From: Bacteroidota bacterium
GTDB taxonomy: Bacteria; Bacteroidota; Bacteroidia; NS11-12g; UBA9320
NCBI GenBank assembly: GCA_013359235.1
Contig: JABWCE010000001.1
Location: 210,397-274,396, forward strand
Reading direction: 5' to 3'
Length of the DNA: 64,000 nt
Both the position numbers and the translations under genes were made by a program. The notes under the pieces were generated by a model. That model was not told the DNA's origin and ran no database searches. It saw only the letters and a list, made by a program, of their open reading frames with translations. Of the stretch, positions 8,658-18,439 are shown piece by piece. Within the stretch, counting starts at the first letter, position 1. Every line of letters starts with the position of its first letter.

Positions 8658-10654
8658 TCTTCTATTACATTTCCTAAAATTCTACCAACTAAGCCAAATC
8701 TCTCTTTCTTTTCAAGAATTCCTTCTTTGTTGTAAAATCTCCAAACTCCTCTTTTTTCGCCACGGCGATATTTTCCATAAACCTTTAGCTCGCCGCTTTC
8801 GTAAAATTCGCGATATCTTCCATGTAATTCTCCTCTTTTTGTTTCGGCTTCAAACCTTATTTTATCAGTATTGCCGTAATAATCTCTGATAACATTATGT
8901 TCAAATTTTTCTGAAATAAACCTTTGTATATCATCCATTGAATCAAGCAAATCTTCGGCATTTTCTTCTGCCATAGCTGCACTATCATACAAATTTGATG
9001 TATCAGGTTTGTATTCTAGAAAATTAAGCCTTGCTTTTGTATAAAATTTATCTTCTTTTTCGGTAATCTGGAAACCAATTTGCGGAAAAGATTTAAAATA
9101 AATTTCATTTTCAACACTCGATTTTCGTGTAGCCACATCCATTTTCTTTTGCATTAAAGGAAATTGTTTATCTGAAGCAATATACGAAAAAACCGAAGAT
9201 TGCTTATTGAATTTATCAATAAAATCATCAAATTCTTCATTTTTTTCAAGAGTATTTCCAGCCTCGTAATCTTCTATAACACTAACAATTGTACGCGGAT
9301 TATTACTGAAAATTACATAATTATCAATTATCGTATAATAAGGTTTTTCAATTTTTGAGAATAGTTTTCCAAAAAACATTTTGAATAGCCCCTTTATTTC
9401 GAGGTATTGAATAACATAATTTTTATAATCAACTTTTTTAAATTTTGCAGGTGTTCTTTTTTTTACTTGCTCGGCAATAAAATCTAATCTCTCTCTGGCA
9501 TAATCTATATCATTGGCTTTCATTACTACCATTATATCGTCTAAATGTTCGGTGTATTTTGAAGGCTCATTTTCTGAATATGCTACCTCATCTCCTACCC
9601 AACTCATCATATCTCTTTCAATATCAATTTTCAAAAGTCTTTCAATAAATTTTTTATTCTTTTCAAATTCGCTATACGATTGGCTGTTAAGTTGCAAAAC
9701 GGTCAAAAGATTTCTGTAAAATTTAGGTCCATTTTCAAAACCAAGTGAATAAAAAACGGCTGTTCTCGATGGCAATACTTTTTGGGAAGTTATTTTGCCT
9801 TTGCCAGATAACATAATGGCTTTAAGGTATGAATCAATAGAGTCATTTATGTTTGTGTATCCTTCTAATGAGCAAAATTCATCTTCTATTTCAACTTTAA
9901 AACCGCTATAAAGCAAAATTTTGCTCAAATCATTAATCATTACATTTGGTTCGTTGCTATAACAAAGCATAAAATCGTCAACATAACTGTAGTTCAAATA
10001 AAGTTTGCACAAACCATCTTCGGAGGTTTCGTTATAAATGTTGAGGAAATGCTCGTCCATACCGAGTACAGGGTTTTCAAGCTCTAATATTGAGTTTTCT
10101 ATAAGTTGATTGGAAAACGAAAACAGCATATAATTCTGCACTACTGAAAAATACATTGTTTCTTTCGAAAAGCGATCGAAAGCAGAAATTATTGTTTTAT
10201 TGTTAAAATTTTTATTGTTTACAGTATATCCCGACGTTTTAAGAACTTTTTCTATAGCCTCTTCCACAAACCCAATTTTTGAACCTTTTTTAATGTTTAA
10301 TAAAAACAAAAAATCGTAATCTTTCTTGCTTGTTTTATGAGCCGAAATCAAGAGGTCTCTATTTCCAAAAAGCGACAAAAGTGTAGAGTTTTCGTTAATT
10401 AATGAATCTAAATAATCAGCATTTTTTTGAATTGAAGCAAAATATTTTTGTTTTTTTAAAAACCTCCAAATTTCTGTTTTAGAGAAATTCTTCCAGTTTT
10501 CAACCGGATTGTTTGCTTCAATAATATACATTGCATCTTTGGGTATTAGATAAAATGCATTTATATTTTTATCGGGAGTTTGAAAAAGCCAGAAATACAA
10601 GCCACCTAAAGCTGCTATTATCAAAACAAATACCCATAGGAATATACGTTTCAT
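8654..10654 (-). CDS. Membrane-anchored DUF3352-like protein with YwqK/MORN-type tail
   Basis: A 666-residue protein with an uncleaved N-terminal membrane helix (about residues 4-22) and a long exported domain that looks like the Bacteroidota DUF3352 family (PKDAMYIIEANNP, about 38-50; FYSLGFENGP near 300). Its function is unknown. The last 65 residues switch to YwqK/MORN-like text: GELHGRYREFYESGELKVYG then GKYRRGEKRGVWRFYNKEG, a repeat seen in antitoxin-like and phosphoinositide-binding proteins. I place the start at the ATG at 10654; the TTG one codon earlier is the alternative. The HMA gene lies 18 bases upstream, so the two may be one transcript. Confidence 0.7.
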   Translation of the reverse strand: MKRIFLWVFVLIIAALGGLYFWLFQTPDKNINAFYLIPKDAMYIIEANNPVENWKNFSKTEIWRFLKKQKYFASIQKNADYLDSLINENSTLLSLFGNRDLLISAHKTSKKDYDFLFLLNIKKGSKIGFVEEAIEKVLKTSGYTVNNKNFNNKTIISAFDRFSKETMYFSVVQNYMLFSFSNQLIENSILELENPVLGMDEHFLNIYNETSEDGLCKLYLNYSYVDDFMLCYSNEPNVMINDLSKILLYSGFKVEIEDEFCSLEGYTNINDSIDSYLKAIMLSGKGKITSQKVLPSRTAVFYSLGFENGPKFYRNLLTVLQLNSQSYSEFEKNKKFIERLLKIDIERDMMSWVGDEVAYSENEPSKYTEHLDDIMVVMKANDIDYARERLDFIAEQVKKRTPAKFKKVDYKNYVIQYLEIKGLFKMFFGKLFSKIEKPYYTIIDNYVIFSNNPRTIVSVIEDYEAGNTLEKNEEFDDFIDKFNKQSSVFSYIASDKQFPLMQKKMDVATRKSSVENEIYFKSFPQIGFQITEKEDKFYTKARLNFLEYKPDTSNLYDSAAMAEENAEDLLDSMDDIQRFISEKFEHNVIRDYYGNTDKIRFEAETKRGELHGRYREFYESGELKVYGKYRRGEKRGVWRFYNKEGILEKKERFGLVGRILGNVIED

Positions 10655-10672
10655 CAATAATTTATATATTTT

Positions 10673-10993
10673 TTAATCTCTTCTTTTGTATTGACAACAT
10701 TCGTGAAGATTGTTGTAGGCTTCATCATTTGCTCTGCATTTTTCGGTATCGTAGCCTGTAGCACATATTATTTCATGCACTTGCTGGCTATTAAATTTTA
10801 ATGAATCGTATGTAACTGTAATCAATTTAGTTTTTTTGTTCCAGTTGCCTTCTATCCCTTTTTTTGAAAGCGATTTTTCGATAGTTTTTTTGCACATACC
10901 GCAGTTTCCCCATACTTTAAAAGTTTCAGTTTTGGGATTTTCTACATTTCCTATCAATGTAAAAATTAAAAAAAAATAAAAATTCAGTATCAT
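10673..10993 (-). CDS. Exported heavy-metal-associated (HMA) domain protein
   Basis: A 106-residue small protein with a short hydrophobic leader (about residues 1-15) and one HMA ferredoxin-like fold. The metal site is GNCGMCKKTIE (Cys at about 30 and 33), followed by KTKLITVTYDSLKFNS and the usual closing strand. Such proteins bind copper, mercury or similar ions; exported single-domain versions are common in Bacteroidota. A Cys-Cys pair (HECCQY) close to the C terminus is an extra that could add to metal binding. Its neighbours, DsbD just upstream and the DUF3352-like gene downstream, suggest an envelope redox or metal role, but no specific transporter is adjacent. Confidence 0.8.
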   Translation of the reverse strand: MILNFYFFLIFTLIGNVENPKTETFKVWGNCGMCKKTIEKSLSKKGIEGNWNKKTKLITVTYDSLKFNSQQVHEIICATGYDTEKCRANDEAYNNLHECCQYKRRD

Positions 10994-11005
10994 ATTAATA
11001 AAATT

Positions 11006-11566
11006 TTAAGTGTTTTTTTCAATAAAATCAATCAATGAATGTATAACTTTAATGTGTATTTCCTGTGCTCTGTCAGCATACTCGCTGTAAGGTGCTCTTA
11101 TTTCAACATCGCAAAGTTCTTTCATTTCCCCGCCTTGTTTTCCTGTAAGCCCTACAATTTTCATGCCTGCATTTTTGGCGGCATTTATAGCATTAATTAC
11201 ATTTTTAGAATTGCCGCTAGTGCTTATGGCAAGTAATATATCTCCTTTTTTCCCAAGTGCTTCAATATATCGGCTAAAAACAAAATCATATCCGTAATCG
11301 TTTCCTACACATGCAATATGAGAAGGGTCAGAAATTGAAATTGCTGCTAAAGCCTTCCTGTTGTTGCGATATCTGCCAGTGAGTTCTTCGGCAAAGTGCA
11401 TAGCGTCACACATACTTCCTCCATTTCCGCAACTAATTATTTTTCCTCCGTTTTTTAAGCTTTCTGCCATTAATTTTCCGGCATTTGTAATTTTTTCGAA
11501 ATTATTTTTATCCGAAATAAAAGTTTCTAAAACTTTCAATGCCTCATCAAAGTGATTTTTAATCAT
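11006..11566 (-). CDS. gmhA: SIS-domain phosphosugar isomerase, GmhA-like (sedoheptulose-7-phosphate isomerase)
   Basis: A 186-residue single SIS domain protein. GmhA makes D-glycero-D-manno-heptose 7-phosphate, the first step to LPS heptose or to heptose-containing glycans. Seen: [22 protein letters not shown] (split over about 46-67), [17 protein letters not shown] (about 113-129), VGLTGKQGG, and [15 protein letters not shown] near the end. These fit the GmhA group, whose Glu and His residues sit in those segments. I chose the ATG at 11566: it lies one base after the dsbD stop (TAAtATG) and gives the normal length. A longer frame back to 11638 would overlap dsbD. DiaA-like function is the alternative. 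Confidence 0.85.
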   Translation of the reverse strand: MIKNHFDEALKVLETFISDKNNFEKITNAGKLMAESLKNGGKIISCGNGGSMCDAMHFAEELTGRYRNNRKALAAISISDPSHIACVGNDYGYDFVFSRYIEALGKKGDILLAISTSGNSKNVINAINAAKNAGMKIVGLTGKQGGEMKELCDVEIRAPYSEYADRAQEIHIKVIHSLIDFIEKNT

Positions 11567-11567
11567 A

Positions 11568-13616
11568 TTATTTTCCAAACTTTTTTTTTCCTTCTTCCAA
11601 AAATACTGCAAATTTTGATGCATCGGGGTCGTAACCATTATAAACTGAAAGTATTTTTTCGTTTGTATCTATTATGTAATAGTAAGGTTGTCCGTTTGAT
11701 TTAAATTTATTTACCTGCATATCCGCATTTTGTTCGCCAAGTGTTTTCAATAAGCTGCCATCTGCTTTTGTTATCCATTCTTTTTCTTCAAGTTCGGTTC
11801 TTTCGTCAACATAAAGTGAAATAATTACAAAATCATCATTCAGCATTTTTAAAATTTCTGGTTTTACCCATACATATTCTTCCATCCTTCGGCAATTGGC
11901 ACAAGCATGACCGGTGAAATCAATAAAAATTGGTTTATTGGCTTTTTTTGCAGCTTCTAAACCTTCGTTGTAATAAAAATAACCTTTTAAATTGTGTGGC
12001 AAATGCAAAATATCTGAAAATCTTGCCGAACTTACATCTTTCTCTTTATCTGAAAAATTATGACTTACAGAAGAAAAATCTTGTGTGCTCATAGGGGGCA
12101 ACACCCCCGATAAATGCCTTAATGGAGCACCCCACATACCAGGCAATAAATACACTGCAAATGAAAATGACAGTATTGCAAATGTAAAACGCGGCACAGA
12201 AACATAGCTTATATCGCTATCATGGCTAAATTTTATTTTACCCAAGAAATACATACCTAGCAAAATTGATAAACTTATCCAAATTGCTATAAAAACTTCG
12301 CGGTCTAATATCCGCCAGTGGTAAACAACATCAGCTTGTGACAAAAACTTTAGAGCTAAAGCAATTTCTACAATGCCTAATACTACTTTTACCGAATTGA
12401 GCCAACCGCCTGATTTTGGCAAACTGCTAAGCCATTGAGGAAAAAAAGCAAAAAGAGTAAAAGGCAAAGCAAACATCAACCCAAAACCAAACATTGCCAC
12501 AAGAGGTCTTAGAAATTCGCCTTTGCTAGCAAGTATTGCTACAGAACCGACAATAGGTACTGTACAGCTAAATGAAACTAATACTAATGTAAATGCTATA
12601 AAAAATATTCCTATATACCCTCCTCTGTCGCCCTGTTTGTCAATTTTATTTACAAATGATGCTGGCAGTACAATTTCGAACATACCCAAAAATGATGCAG
12701 CAAAAATTAAAAAAATAAGAAAAAATATAATGTTCGGTAGCCAGTGCGTACTGAGTTTGTTTGTGAAAGCTTCGCCAAAAATAGCAGCTAAAGCTAATCC
12801 CAAAACTAATGAAATTACAAGTATGCAAATTCCATAAAAAACAGCCATTTTTCTGCCAATTTTCTTATCTTTTTGTTTGGTAAAATAAGCTACGGTCATT
12901 GGTATCATAGGAAAAACACATGGAGTTAATAAAGCGAGCAAACCTCCACCAATTCCTAATAGAAACAAGCTCCAAAAGCTTTTATCATCAAGTTTTTCAA
13001 AATCGGTCTTTGTGTTTTCGTCATTTTTTTCAACTTTAGTTTGTTCTTTTTCTATATTCGAATCAACATTTTGTTTTGTTGCAGAAGAAGTATCTACATC
13101 AATAATAGTAGTATCTGATTGCGATGAAATATTTGATGCAGCAACTTCTAATTTTGGTATAACCAAATTGTCTTTAAAACTAAGACACATAGATTCTGTG
13201 CAAGTTTGATAGTCAATTACCAATTTTAATACTGGATTTTTTTTAAGAATTTTAAGTTTTTGATGAATTTCAACCTTTTTTTCAAAGTCTTTTACCTCGC
13301 ATCCAAAAATTTCATCAACGTATTTTCTTGCACCTATTGATTTTGGCAACCCAATAATTTTAAATGTATTGTTTTTATTGAAAATTAATTGAAATGGTAT
13401 TGGGTCGCAATTAAAATCATTGGCATACATGTGTTGGTTTCCTTCTAATTCGCCATATAAAATCAACATTACCTCGTCTCCTTCATTAATTTTTGATTTA
13501 TCAAACTTTACTTTCCATTTTACCGGCAATGGATTTTTTGACTCATCGGCTTGCTTGCCAAATACCAAGCCGAAACATACTAATAAAAATAACAAAATTG
13601 ATTTAAAACACTTCAT
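11568..13616 (-). CDS. dsbD: Thiol:disulfide interchange protein, DsbD family
   Basis: A 682-residue inner-membrane reductant transporter that passes electrons from cytoplasmic thioredoxin to exported proteins. All three parts are visible: a signal peptide and an N-terminal exported domain with CTESMC (near residue 135), eight or so membrane spans with [14 protein letters not shown] and [11 protein letters not shown] carrying the paired membrane cysteines, and a C-terminal thioredoxin domain with HACANC (Cys at about 572 and 575). A Thr/Ser/Asn/Lys-rich linker joins the first two parts. I chose the ATG at 13616 because a signal peptide starts there ([19 protein letters not shown]); a TTG seven codons earlier is possible. 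GmhA follows with one base between. Confidence 0.92.
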   Translation of the reverse strand: MKCFKSILLFLLVCFGLVFGKQADESKNPLPVKWKVKFDKSKINEGDEVMLILYGELEGNQHMYANDFNCDPIPFQLIFNKNNTFKIIGLPKSIGARKYVDEIFGCEVKDFEKKVEIHQKLKILKKNPVLKLVIDYQTCTESMCLSFKDNLVIPKLEVAASNISSQSDTTIIDVDTSSATKQNVDSNIEKEQTKVEKNDENTKTDFEKLDDKSFWSLFLLGIGGGLLALLTPCVFPMIPMTVAYFTKQKDKKIGRKMAVFYGICILVISLVLGLALAAIFGEAFTNKLSTHWLPNIIFFLIFLIFAASFLGMFEIVLPASFVNKIDKQGDRGGYIGIFFIAFTLVLVSFSCTVPIVGSVAILASKGEFLRPLVAMFGFGLMFALPFTLFAFFPQWLSSLPKSGGWLNSVKVVLGIVEIALALKFLSQADVVYHWRILDREVFIAIWISLSILLGMYFLGKIKFSHDSDISYVSVPRFTFAILSFSFAVYLLPGMWGAPLRHLSGVLPPMSTQDFSSVSHNFSDKEKDVSSARFSDILHLPHNLKGYFYYNEGLEAAKKANKPIFIDFTGHACANCRRMEEYVWVKPEILKMLNDDFVIISLYVDERTELEEKEWITKADGSLLKTLGEQNADMQVNKFKSNGQPYYYIIDTNEKILSVYNGYDPDASKFAVFLEEGKKKFGK

Positions 13617-13938
13617 AAATCTATTTGCAAATATCAATATATTAACTGTAATTATAATATTTTTTAATTATCGGATTTATTAATAAATTGTAATAAATAA
13701 AACTTTTTATATAATTATCTAACATTAATTTAGATAGAATTATGCAATTTAAAAACCTTCAAAGTCTAAATTTAATATAGAATAAAATTTAAATATTAGC
13801 AATTATTATTTAATGGCAAATATTTCATTCCATAAAAATATACAAAAACCTTTAATAAACACGTTTTAGCACTGATATTGTTCAAAATATAAATGTTAAA
13901 GAAAATTTACCATATATAACTTTGCAATATTTACTTGC
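13617..13938. other. Intergenic region between divergent dsbD and the LysM glucosaminidase gene
   Basis: These 322 very AT-rich bases must hold the promoters of both flanking genes. There is a near-palindrome, TATCTAA (13716-13722) with TTAGATA (13730-13736), extended by AAT/ATT on the outside after one mismatch. A clear -7 box for the + strand lies at 13917-13924. No gene, repeat or RNA could be recognised in the rest. Confidence 0.5.
13917..13924 (+). promoter_or_regulatory. Bacteroidota -7 box (TAACTTTG) for the LysM glucosaminidase gene
   Basis: TAACTTTG matches the TAnnTTTG -7 element of the main Bacteroidota sigma factor and lies 14 bases before the ATG at 13939. No good TTTG -33 box was found at the right distance. 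Confidence 0.5.
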
Positions 13939-15285
13939 ATGAAAAGAATACTTTATATTTTCCTGTCAATAATTTTTGTTGTTAAAATCAATGCACAACC
14001 AGTAAAGATAAGTACCGAACAATATATAATTACTTATAAAGATTTGGCAATAAAAGAGATGTACAGAACCGGAGTACCGGCAAGTATAACTTTGGCACAA
14101 GCTATTCTCGAATCTCAAAACGGCAACAGCAGATTGGCAACCGAAGCAAATAACCATTTTGGAATTAAATGTAAAACTGGCTGGACAGGTAAAACTATAA
14201 CCGCTGATGATGATGCTGTTGGAGAGTGTTTCAGAGCCTACGAAAGCGTTTTTGAAAGTTATAAAGATCATTCAAATTTTTTAAAAGAAAACTGGAGATA
14301 TAATGAATGTTTTAAACTTGAAAGAACAAATTATAAAGATTGGGCTGAGGGCTTGAGAAAAGCCGGCTATGCAACTAATCCAAAATACAATGTTTTGATT
14401 ACTGGCATAATTGAGCGATATAATTTACATCAATACGATATAGAGCCTATGCCTGATGATGTAGTACCCGAATACGAAACAAAAAACAATGATGTACCTG
14501 TAACTTATGCCAAAGAAGGTGAATCAATAGAAAGTATTGCCGAAAAAAACAATATCAGTTCAAAGAAAATTTATAAATACAATGATTTGAAAGAAGGTTC
14601 AAAAATTGACCCTGGTGATATTATTTATCTAAAACCAAAAAGGAAAAAAAGTTTTGACGAATACCATATAGTAAAAGAAGGAGAAAATATGTATGAACTT
14701 TCGCAGATTTATGGAATAAAGCTAAAATATATTTATAAAAAAAACAAATTGTCTTACGGTGAAGAAGTAGTGCCAGGTACAAAAATTTATTTACAAAAAA
14801 GAAGAAACGACAAACCTGAAATTTCCAAAAAAAACACAGAAAAAAAAGATACATTAAAGATTGAAAATAAAATTCAAAAACGAGATACAACACCAGTAAA
14901 GAAAAACGAAATTTCAGAAAGTATTCCTGAAAACAAAGATTTTCACATTGTAAAATCGGGTGATAACCTTTATAGAATTTCAGAAAAGTATCAAATTTTT
15001 GTAGAAGATTTGCTTGAGTGGAACAATATTTTTTCGCCTGACGAACTTGTGATAAATCAAAAAATATATTTAAATAAAAATGCAGCAGTAAAAGCAGGAA
15101 AATATGTAGTTTCTAAAGCAAATTCTAATTCTGCAAAATCAAAATTTCACATTGTTGAAAAGGGCGAAACAGCCTATAAAATTTGTAAAACTTATGGTAT
15201 TAGTACTTCTGAACTTGTTGAATGGAACAAGCTAAAAGATGCAACCAATATAAAAGAAGGGCAAAAACTTAAAATAAGCCGTTAA
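13939..15285 (+). CDS. Secreted N-acetylglucosaminidase (GH73) with four LysM domains
   Basis: A 448-residue exported peptidoglycan hydrolase. A signal peptide ends at about residue 20 (INAQ). The GH73 lysozyme-like domain spans about 30-165, with AILESQNGNSRLA carrying the likely catalytic Glu58, then NNHFGIKCK and YATNPKYNVLITGII. Four LysM peptidoglycan-binding modules follow at about 187-232, 242-287, 340-385 and 403-447; the first is the most divergent. A Lys/Glu-rich linker separates modules two and three. It is likely to cut glycan strands during growth or daughter-cell separation. Its stop interlocks by 4 bases with the stop of the aspartic protease gene on the other strand. Confidence 0.9.
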   Translation: MKRILYIFLSIIFVVKINAQPVKISTEQYIITYKDLAIKEMYRTGVPASITLAQAILESQNGNSRLATEANNHFGIKCKTGWTGKTITADDDAVGECFRAYESVFESYKDHSNFLKENWRYNECFKLERTNYKDWAEGLRKAGYATNPKYNVLITGIIERYNLHQYDIEPMPDDVVPEYETKNNDVPVTYAKEGESIESIAEKNNISSKKIYKYNDLKEGSKIDPGDIIYLKPKRKKSFDEYHIVKEGENMYELSQIYGIKLKYIYKKNKLSYGEEVVPGTKIYLQKRRNDKPEISKKNTEKKDTLKIENKIQKRDTTPVKKNEISESIPENKDFHIVKSGDNLYRISEKYQIFVEDLLEWNNIFSPDELVINQKIYLNKNAAVKAGKYVVSKANSNSAKSKFHIVEKGETAYKICKTYGISTSELVEWNKLKDATNIKEGQKLKISR

Positions 15286-15704
15286 TTTTGGTTGATTTCA
15301 ATTGTTTTATCTTTAAAATTGATAATTGCATTTGTTTCCACCAAAATATCTGAACCTAAAATAAAATCAAATGGTTTAATTTTTAAAAGTCGGTATTGCT
15401 CGTTTATATGTTCAAAATCAACCAAACCAATCAAAAAATTTTCAATACTTAATTTCCCAATTTCTAATTTTTTAATTTTGCTAATAGATATATCGGTTTG
15501 CCCGGGATTTATACCACTTATTAAATTGTCATTTTGATTTATTATTTTATCAAAGTCATTTATTTCAGCAAATTTTTTATTTAAAACAGATTTGCTTGCC
15601 CCGGTATCTACCAATGCTATACACCTTATATTATTAATTTTTACATTGCAAAACAAATGATAACCATTGTCGGAAATGTGTTGTAATTTGAATTTTATTT
15701 TCAA
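15282..15704 (-). CDS. Retropepsin-like aspartic protease family protein
   Basis: A 140-residue single-lobe aspartyl protease-like protein that should act as a dimer. The catalytic motif is ALVDTGASKSVLN (Asp at about residue 33), and a second conserved part, FDFILGSDIL (about 112-121), gives the usual hydrophobic-hydrophobic-Gly close. No signal peptide or membrane helix is seen, so it is probably cytoplasmic. The only start in the open frame is TTG at 15704; a stop lies two codons before it. It sits 18 bases downstream of pnp on the same strand, so it may be co-transcribed. Substrate is unknown. Confidence 0.8.
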   Translation of the reverse strand: MKIKFKLQHISDNGYHLFCNVKINNIRCIALVDTGASKSVLNKKFAEINDFDKIINQNDNLISGINPGQTDISISKIKKLEIGKLSIENFLIGLVDFEHINEQYRLLKIKPFDFILGSDILVETNAIINFKDKTIEINQN

Positions 15705-15722
15705 ATTTTAAAAGCTGTAAAA

Positions 15723-17930
15723 TCAATGTCTGTTTCGGTGGTCGTTTCTTCTATCACCAAATTTATTATCTTTTTTAGGCATTTGAGGTCTTGGAGCAGG
15801 TTCAACATAACCTTCGGGCTTTTCTAAAAGTACTTTATGCGATAGCCTGAATTTCCCTGATTTGGTATCAATTTCAATTAGTTTTACCTGAATTTTATCA
15901 CCTTCATTCAACACTCCATCCATACTGTTAAGCCTTGTCCAACTTATTTCTGAGATGTGCAACAAACCCTGTTTACCCGGCAGAAATTCTACAAAGGCTC
16001 CAAATTCCTGAATTCCCTTAACTGTACCATCGTAAATTACCCCAACTTCGGGATCGGTAATTATGCCAAGTATCATTGATTTTGCCATATTCATTCCATC
16101 CATATTGTTTGACAGAATTTCAACTATACCCTTATTATCAACTTCTTCAATTGAAATTGTAGTTGCAGACTTTGCCTGTATATCTTGTATAACTTTGCCT
16201 CCAGTTCCAATAACTGCACCAATTTTATCTTTTTCAATTTCAATTTTTTCAATTCTTGGTGTATGAGGTTTCAAATCATCATTTGGCTTATCTAAGGTTT
16301 CGTTCATTTTCTCTAAAATATGTAATCTGCCTCGTCTTGATTGTTCAAGAGCTTCGGCTAATATTTCATACGAAAGACCATCAACTTTTATATCCATTTG
16401 ACAAGCAACAATACCTTTGCTTGTCCCAACAATTTTAAAATCCATATCACCCAAATGATCTTCATCTCCCAAAATATCAGATAAAATAGCATATCTACCT
16501 GTTTCTGAATCTGAAATCATTCCCATTGCAATGCCCGAAACAGCATCTTTCATTTTAATACCTGCATCAAATAAAGCTAATGAACCTGCACAAACAGTAG
16601 CCATGCTGCTACTGCCATTTGATTCTAAAATATCAGAAACTATCCTTATTGTATAATTCATTTGCTCTGGCAATACTTTTTTTAGACTTCTTGCTGCTAA
16701 ATTTCCATGTCCAATTTCTCTTCTTCCTGGTCCTCTATTAGGTTTTACTTCGCCGGTGCTGAACCCCGGAAAATTATAATGCAACATAAAATTGCTGAAA
16801 CCATGATTCATTGGGCTATCCAACAATTGTTGGTCAAGTTTTCCGCCAAGTGTAACTGATGTTAATGATTGGGTCTCACCTCTTGTAAATACACTAGAAC
16901 CATGTGCATTTGGCAAATAATCTACTTCGCACCATATTGGTCGAATTTCATCAAGTTTTCTGCCATCAAGTCTGTATTTATTATCAAGCATCATGTTTCT
17001 TACAGCTTGTTTTTTTGTTTTACCAAAATACCTTTTAATCATTACTTTTTCCGAATCGCTTAAATCTTCTCCTTTAGATTCAATATATTCATCAAGCATT
17101 TTTTTAAAGGTTTTTGTCCTGTCGTCTTTTCCGGTAGGATTTTTAGCAAACTCGTAAATTTTATTGTAAAAGTTATTATGAATTTCTTTTTTTATTTCAT
17201 CTGAATTATTTTCATGTGAATATTCTCTGAAAGCCTTTTTACCACCAATTTTTTCACAAAAATCAAGTTGAAATTTACATTGCTTTTTAATATATTCATG
17301 TGCAAATTTTAAAGCCTCAAGCATATCATGTTCAGAAACATTAAACATTTCGCCTTCAACCATATTTAGCTCGTTTTCAGTTCCTGAAACTATTAAATCT
17401 ATATCGCTTTTATCAAGTTCATCTTTATATGGGTTAATTACAAATTTCCCATCAATTCTACCCACTCTAACTTCAGAAATTGGTCCATAAAATGGTATAT
17501 CGGTTATACTTAAAGCTGTGGATGCAGCAAAACCAACAAGAGCATCGGGTAAAATATTTTCATCACTCGATATTAGAAACAAATTAACTTGTGTTTCAGC
17601 ATGATAATCATCAGGAAATAAGGGTCTGATAGCTCTGTCAACCAATCTGCTTATCAAAATTTCATAGTCTGACAAACGGCTTTCTCTTCTCAAAAAACTT
17701 CCAGGAATTCTTCCAACAGAAGCAAATTTTTCTTGATAATCAACAGAAAGTGGTAAAAAATCAATATCTTCTTTTGCCTCTTCCGATGATACAACAGTAG
17801 CCAGAATCATGGTTTTACCCATTTTTAATACTATAGAGCCATTTGCTTGTTTTGCAAGTTTACCTGTTTCAATCGTTATTTCACGACCATCACCAAATTC
17901 AAAAGTTTGAGTGTGTACTTTATTTTGCAT
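15723..17930 (-). CDS. pnp: Polyribonucleotide nucleotidyltransferase (PNPase)
   Basis: A 735-residue 3'-5' phosphorolytic exoribonuclease, trimeric and cytoplasmic, central to mRNA decay. Domains in order: first RNase PH-like core (about 10-230, with GSFLRRE), all-alpha linker (about 240-310), second RNase PH core (about 320-540, with FTRGETQSL and RGPGRREIGHG), a KH domain (IGAVIGTGGKVIQDI, about 570-584) and an S1 domain (GTVKGIQEFGAFVEFLPGKQ, about 635-655). A short basic, His/Asp/Asn-rich tail ends the protein. It is downstream of rpsO on the same strand, the classic rpsO-pnp order, with a hairpin between them. Confidence 0.97.
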   Translation of the reverse strand: MQNKVHTQTFEFGDGREITIETGKLAKQANGSIVLKMGKTMILATVVSSEEAKEDIDFLPLSVDYQEKFASVGRIPGSFLRRESRLSDYEILISRLVDRAIRPLFPDDYHAETQVNLFLISSDENILPDALVGFAASTALSITDIPFYGPISEVRVGRIDGKFVINPYKDELDKSDIDLIVSGTENELNMVEGEMFNVSEHDMLEALKFAHEYIKKQCKFQLDFCEKIGGKKAFREYSHENNSDEIKKEIHNNFYNKIYEFAKNPTGKDDRTKTFKKMLDEYIESKGEDLSDSEKVMIKRYFGKTKKQAVRNMMLDNKYRLDGRKLDEIRPIWCEVDYLPNAHGSSVFTRGETQSLTSVTLGGKLDQQLLDSPMNHGFSNFMLHYNFPGFSTGEVKPNRGPGRREIGHGNLAARSLKKVLPEQMNYTIRIVSDILESNGSSSMATVCAGSLALFDAGIKMKDAVSGIAMGMISDSETGRYAILSDILGDEDHLGDMDFKIVGTSKGIVACQMDIKVDGLSYEILAEALEQSRRGRLHILEKMNETLDKPNDDLKPHTPRIEKIEIEKDKIGAVIGTGGKVIQDIQAKSATTISIEEVDNKGIVEILSNNMDGMNMAKSMILGIITDPEVGVIYDGTVKGIQEFGAFVEFLPGKQGLLHISEISWTRLNSMDGVLNEGDKIQVKLIEIDTKSGKFRLSHKVLLEKPEGYVEPAPRPQMPKKDNKFGDRRNDHRNRH

Positions 17931-17998
17931 TTTTTAATAATTTAAAATTTATTCGTTTCCGAGCGGGGCTTTAATAATAAGAAAAGGGCATAAACCCG

Positions 17999-18024
17999 AA
18001 TTTCAGAAAAACATTTCTGAAATT
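17999..18024 (-). terminator. Hairpin between rpsO and pnp
   Basis: A perfect 11-base inverted repeat (AATTTCAGAAA at 17999-18009 and TTTCTGAAATT at 18014-18024) with a 4-base loop begins within the rpsO stop codon. On the minus strand no T-run follows directly, so it is more likely an attenuator or an RNA-processing site than a full terminator. In other bacteria the rpsO-pnp spacer carries RNase III processing hairpins; that role here is inference. Confidence 0.55.
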
Positions 18025-18293
18025 TATTTGCGAATACCTAATTGCTTTATTAATTCGCGGTATTTTACAATGTCGTTTTTAGCAATATAATCAAGCAAAG
18101 CACGGCGTTTGCCTACAAGTTTAACCAAACTCAACTCTGTTGAAAAATCTTTTTTATTTTTCTTTAAATGCTCGGTTAAGTATGTAATACGCTCTGTAAA
18201 CATAGCAATTTGTGCTTCGGTTGAACCTGTGTTTTTCTCACTTCCACCATGTTTTTTAAAAATTGCCTTTTTTTCTTCTGCTGTTAAATGCAT
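18024..18293 (-). CDS. rpsO: 30S ribosomal protein S15
   Basis: An 89-residue primary rRNA-binding protein of the small subunit, binding helices 20-22 of 16S rRNA. It has the usual length and conserved parts: KHGGSEKNTGSTEAQIA (about 14-30), HLKKNKKDFSTELSLVKLVGKRRALLDYI (split over about 42-70). pnp follows on the same strand after a hairpin. A near-consensus promoter lies 36-66 bases upstream of the ATG, leaving a leader of about 30 bases in which autoregulation could act, although no S15-binding pseudoknot was recognised. Confidence 0.97.
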   Translation of the reverse strand: MHLTAEEKKAIFKKHGGSEKNTGSTEAQIAMFTERITYLTEHLKKNKKDFSTELSLVKLVGKRRALLDYIAKNDIVKYRELIKQLGIRK

Positions 18294-18328
18294 GTTTTAT
18301 AATTAATATTTGTTTTTTTTGAGGGTTG

Positions 18329-18359
18329 CAAATTTATAATAATTATCTTTGAAATCAAA
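18329..18359 (-). promoter_or_regulatory. Consensus Bacteroidota promoter for rpsO-pnp
   Basis: Read on the minus strand, TTTG (18359-18356), a 19-base spacer, then TAAATTTG (18336-18329) exactly match the TTTG-N19-21-TAnnTTTG pattern of the primary Bacteroidota sigma factor. Transcription should start near 18322, about 30 bases before the rpsO ATG. Confidence 0.75.
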
Positions 18360-18439
18360 TCATTTTAAAAACTTATTTATAAAATTCATTTTGCTTTGTT
18401 AAATTTTGAAATTTATTTTGCCCAAAATATATAAATTCA

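Noticed and set aside
17940..18000. GGGCATAAACCC and GAGCGGGGC as a strong terminator before pnp
   Set aside because: The stem is only three to four pairs and the T-run is weak; the better hairpin is at 17999-18024.
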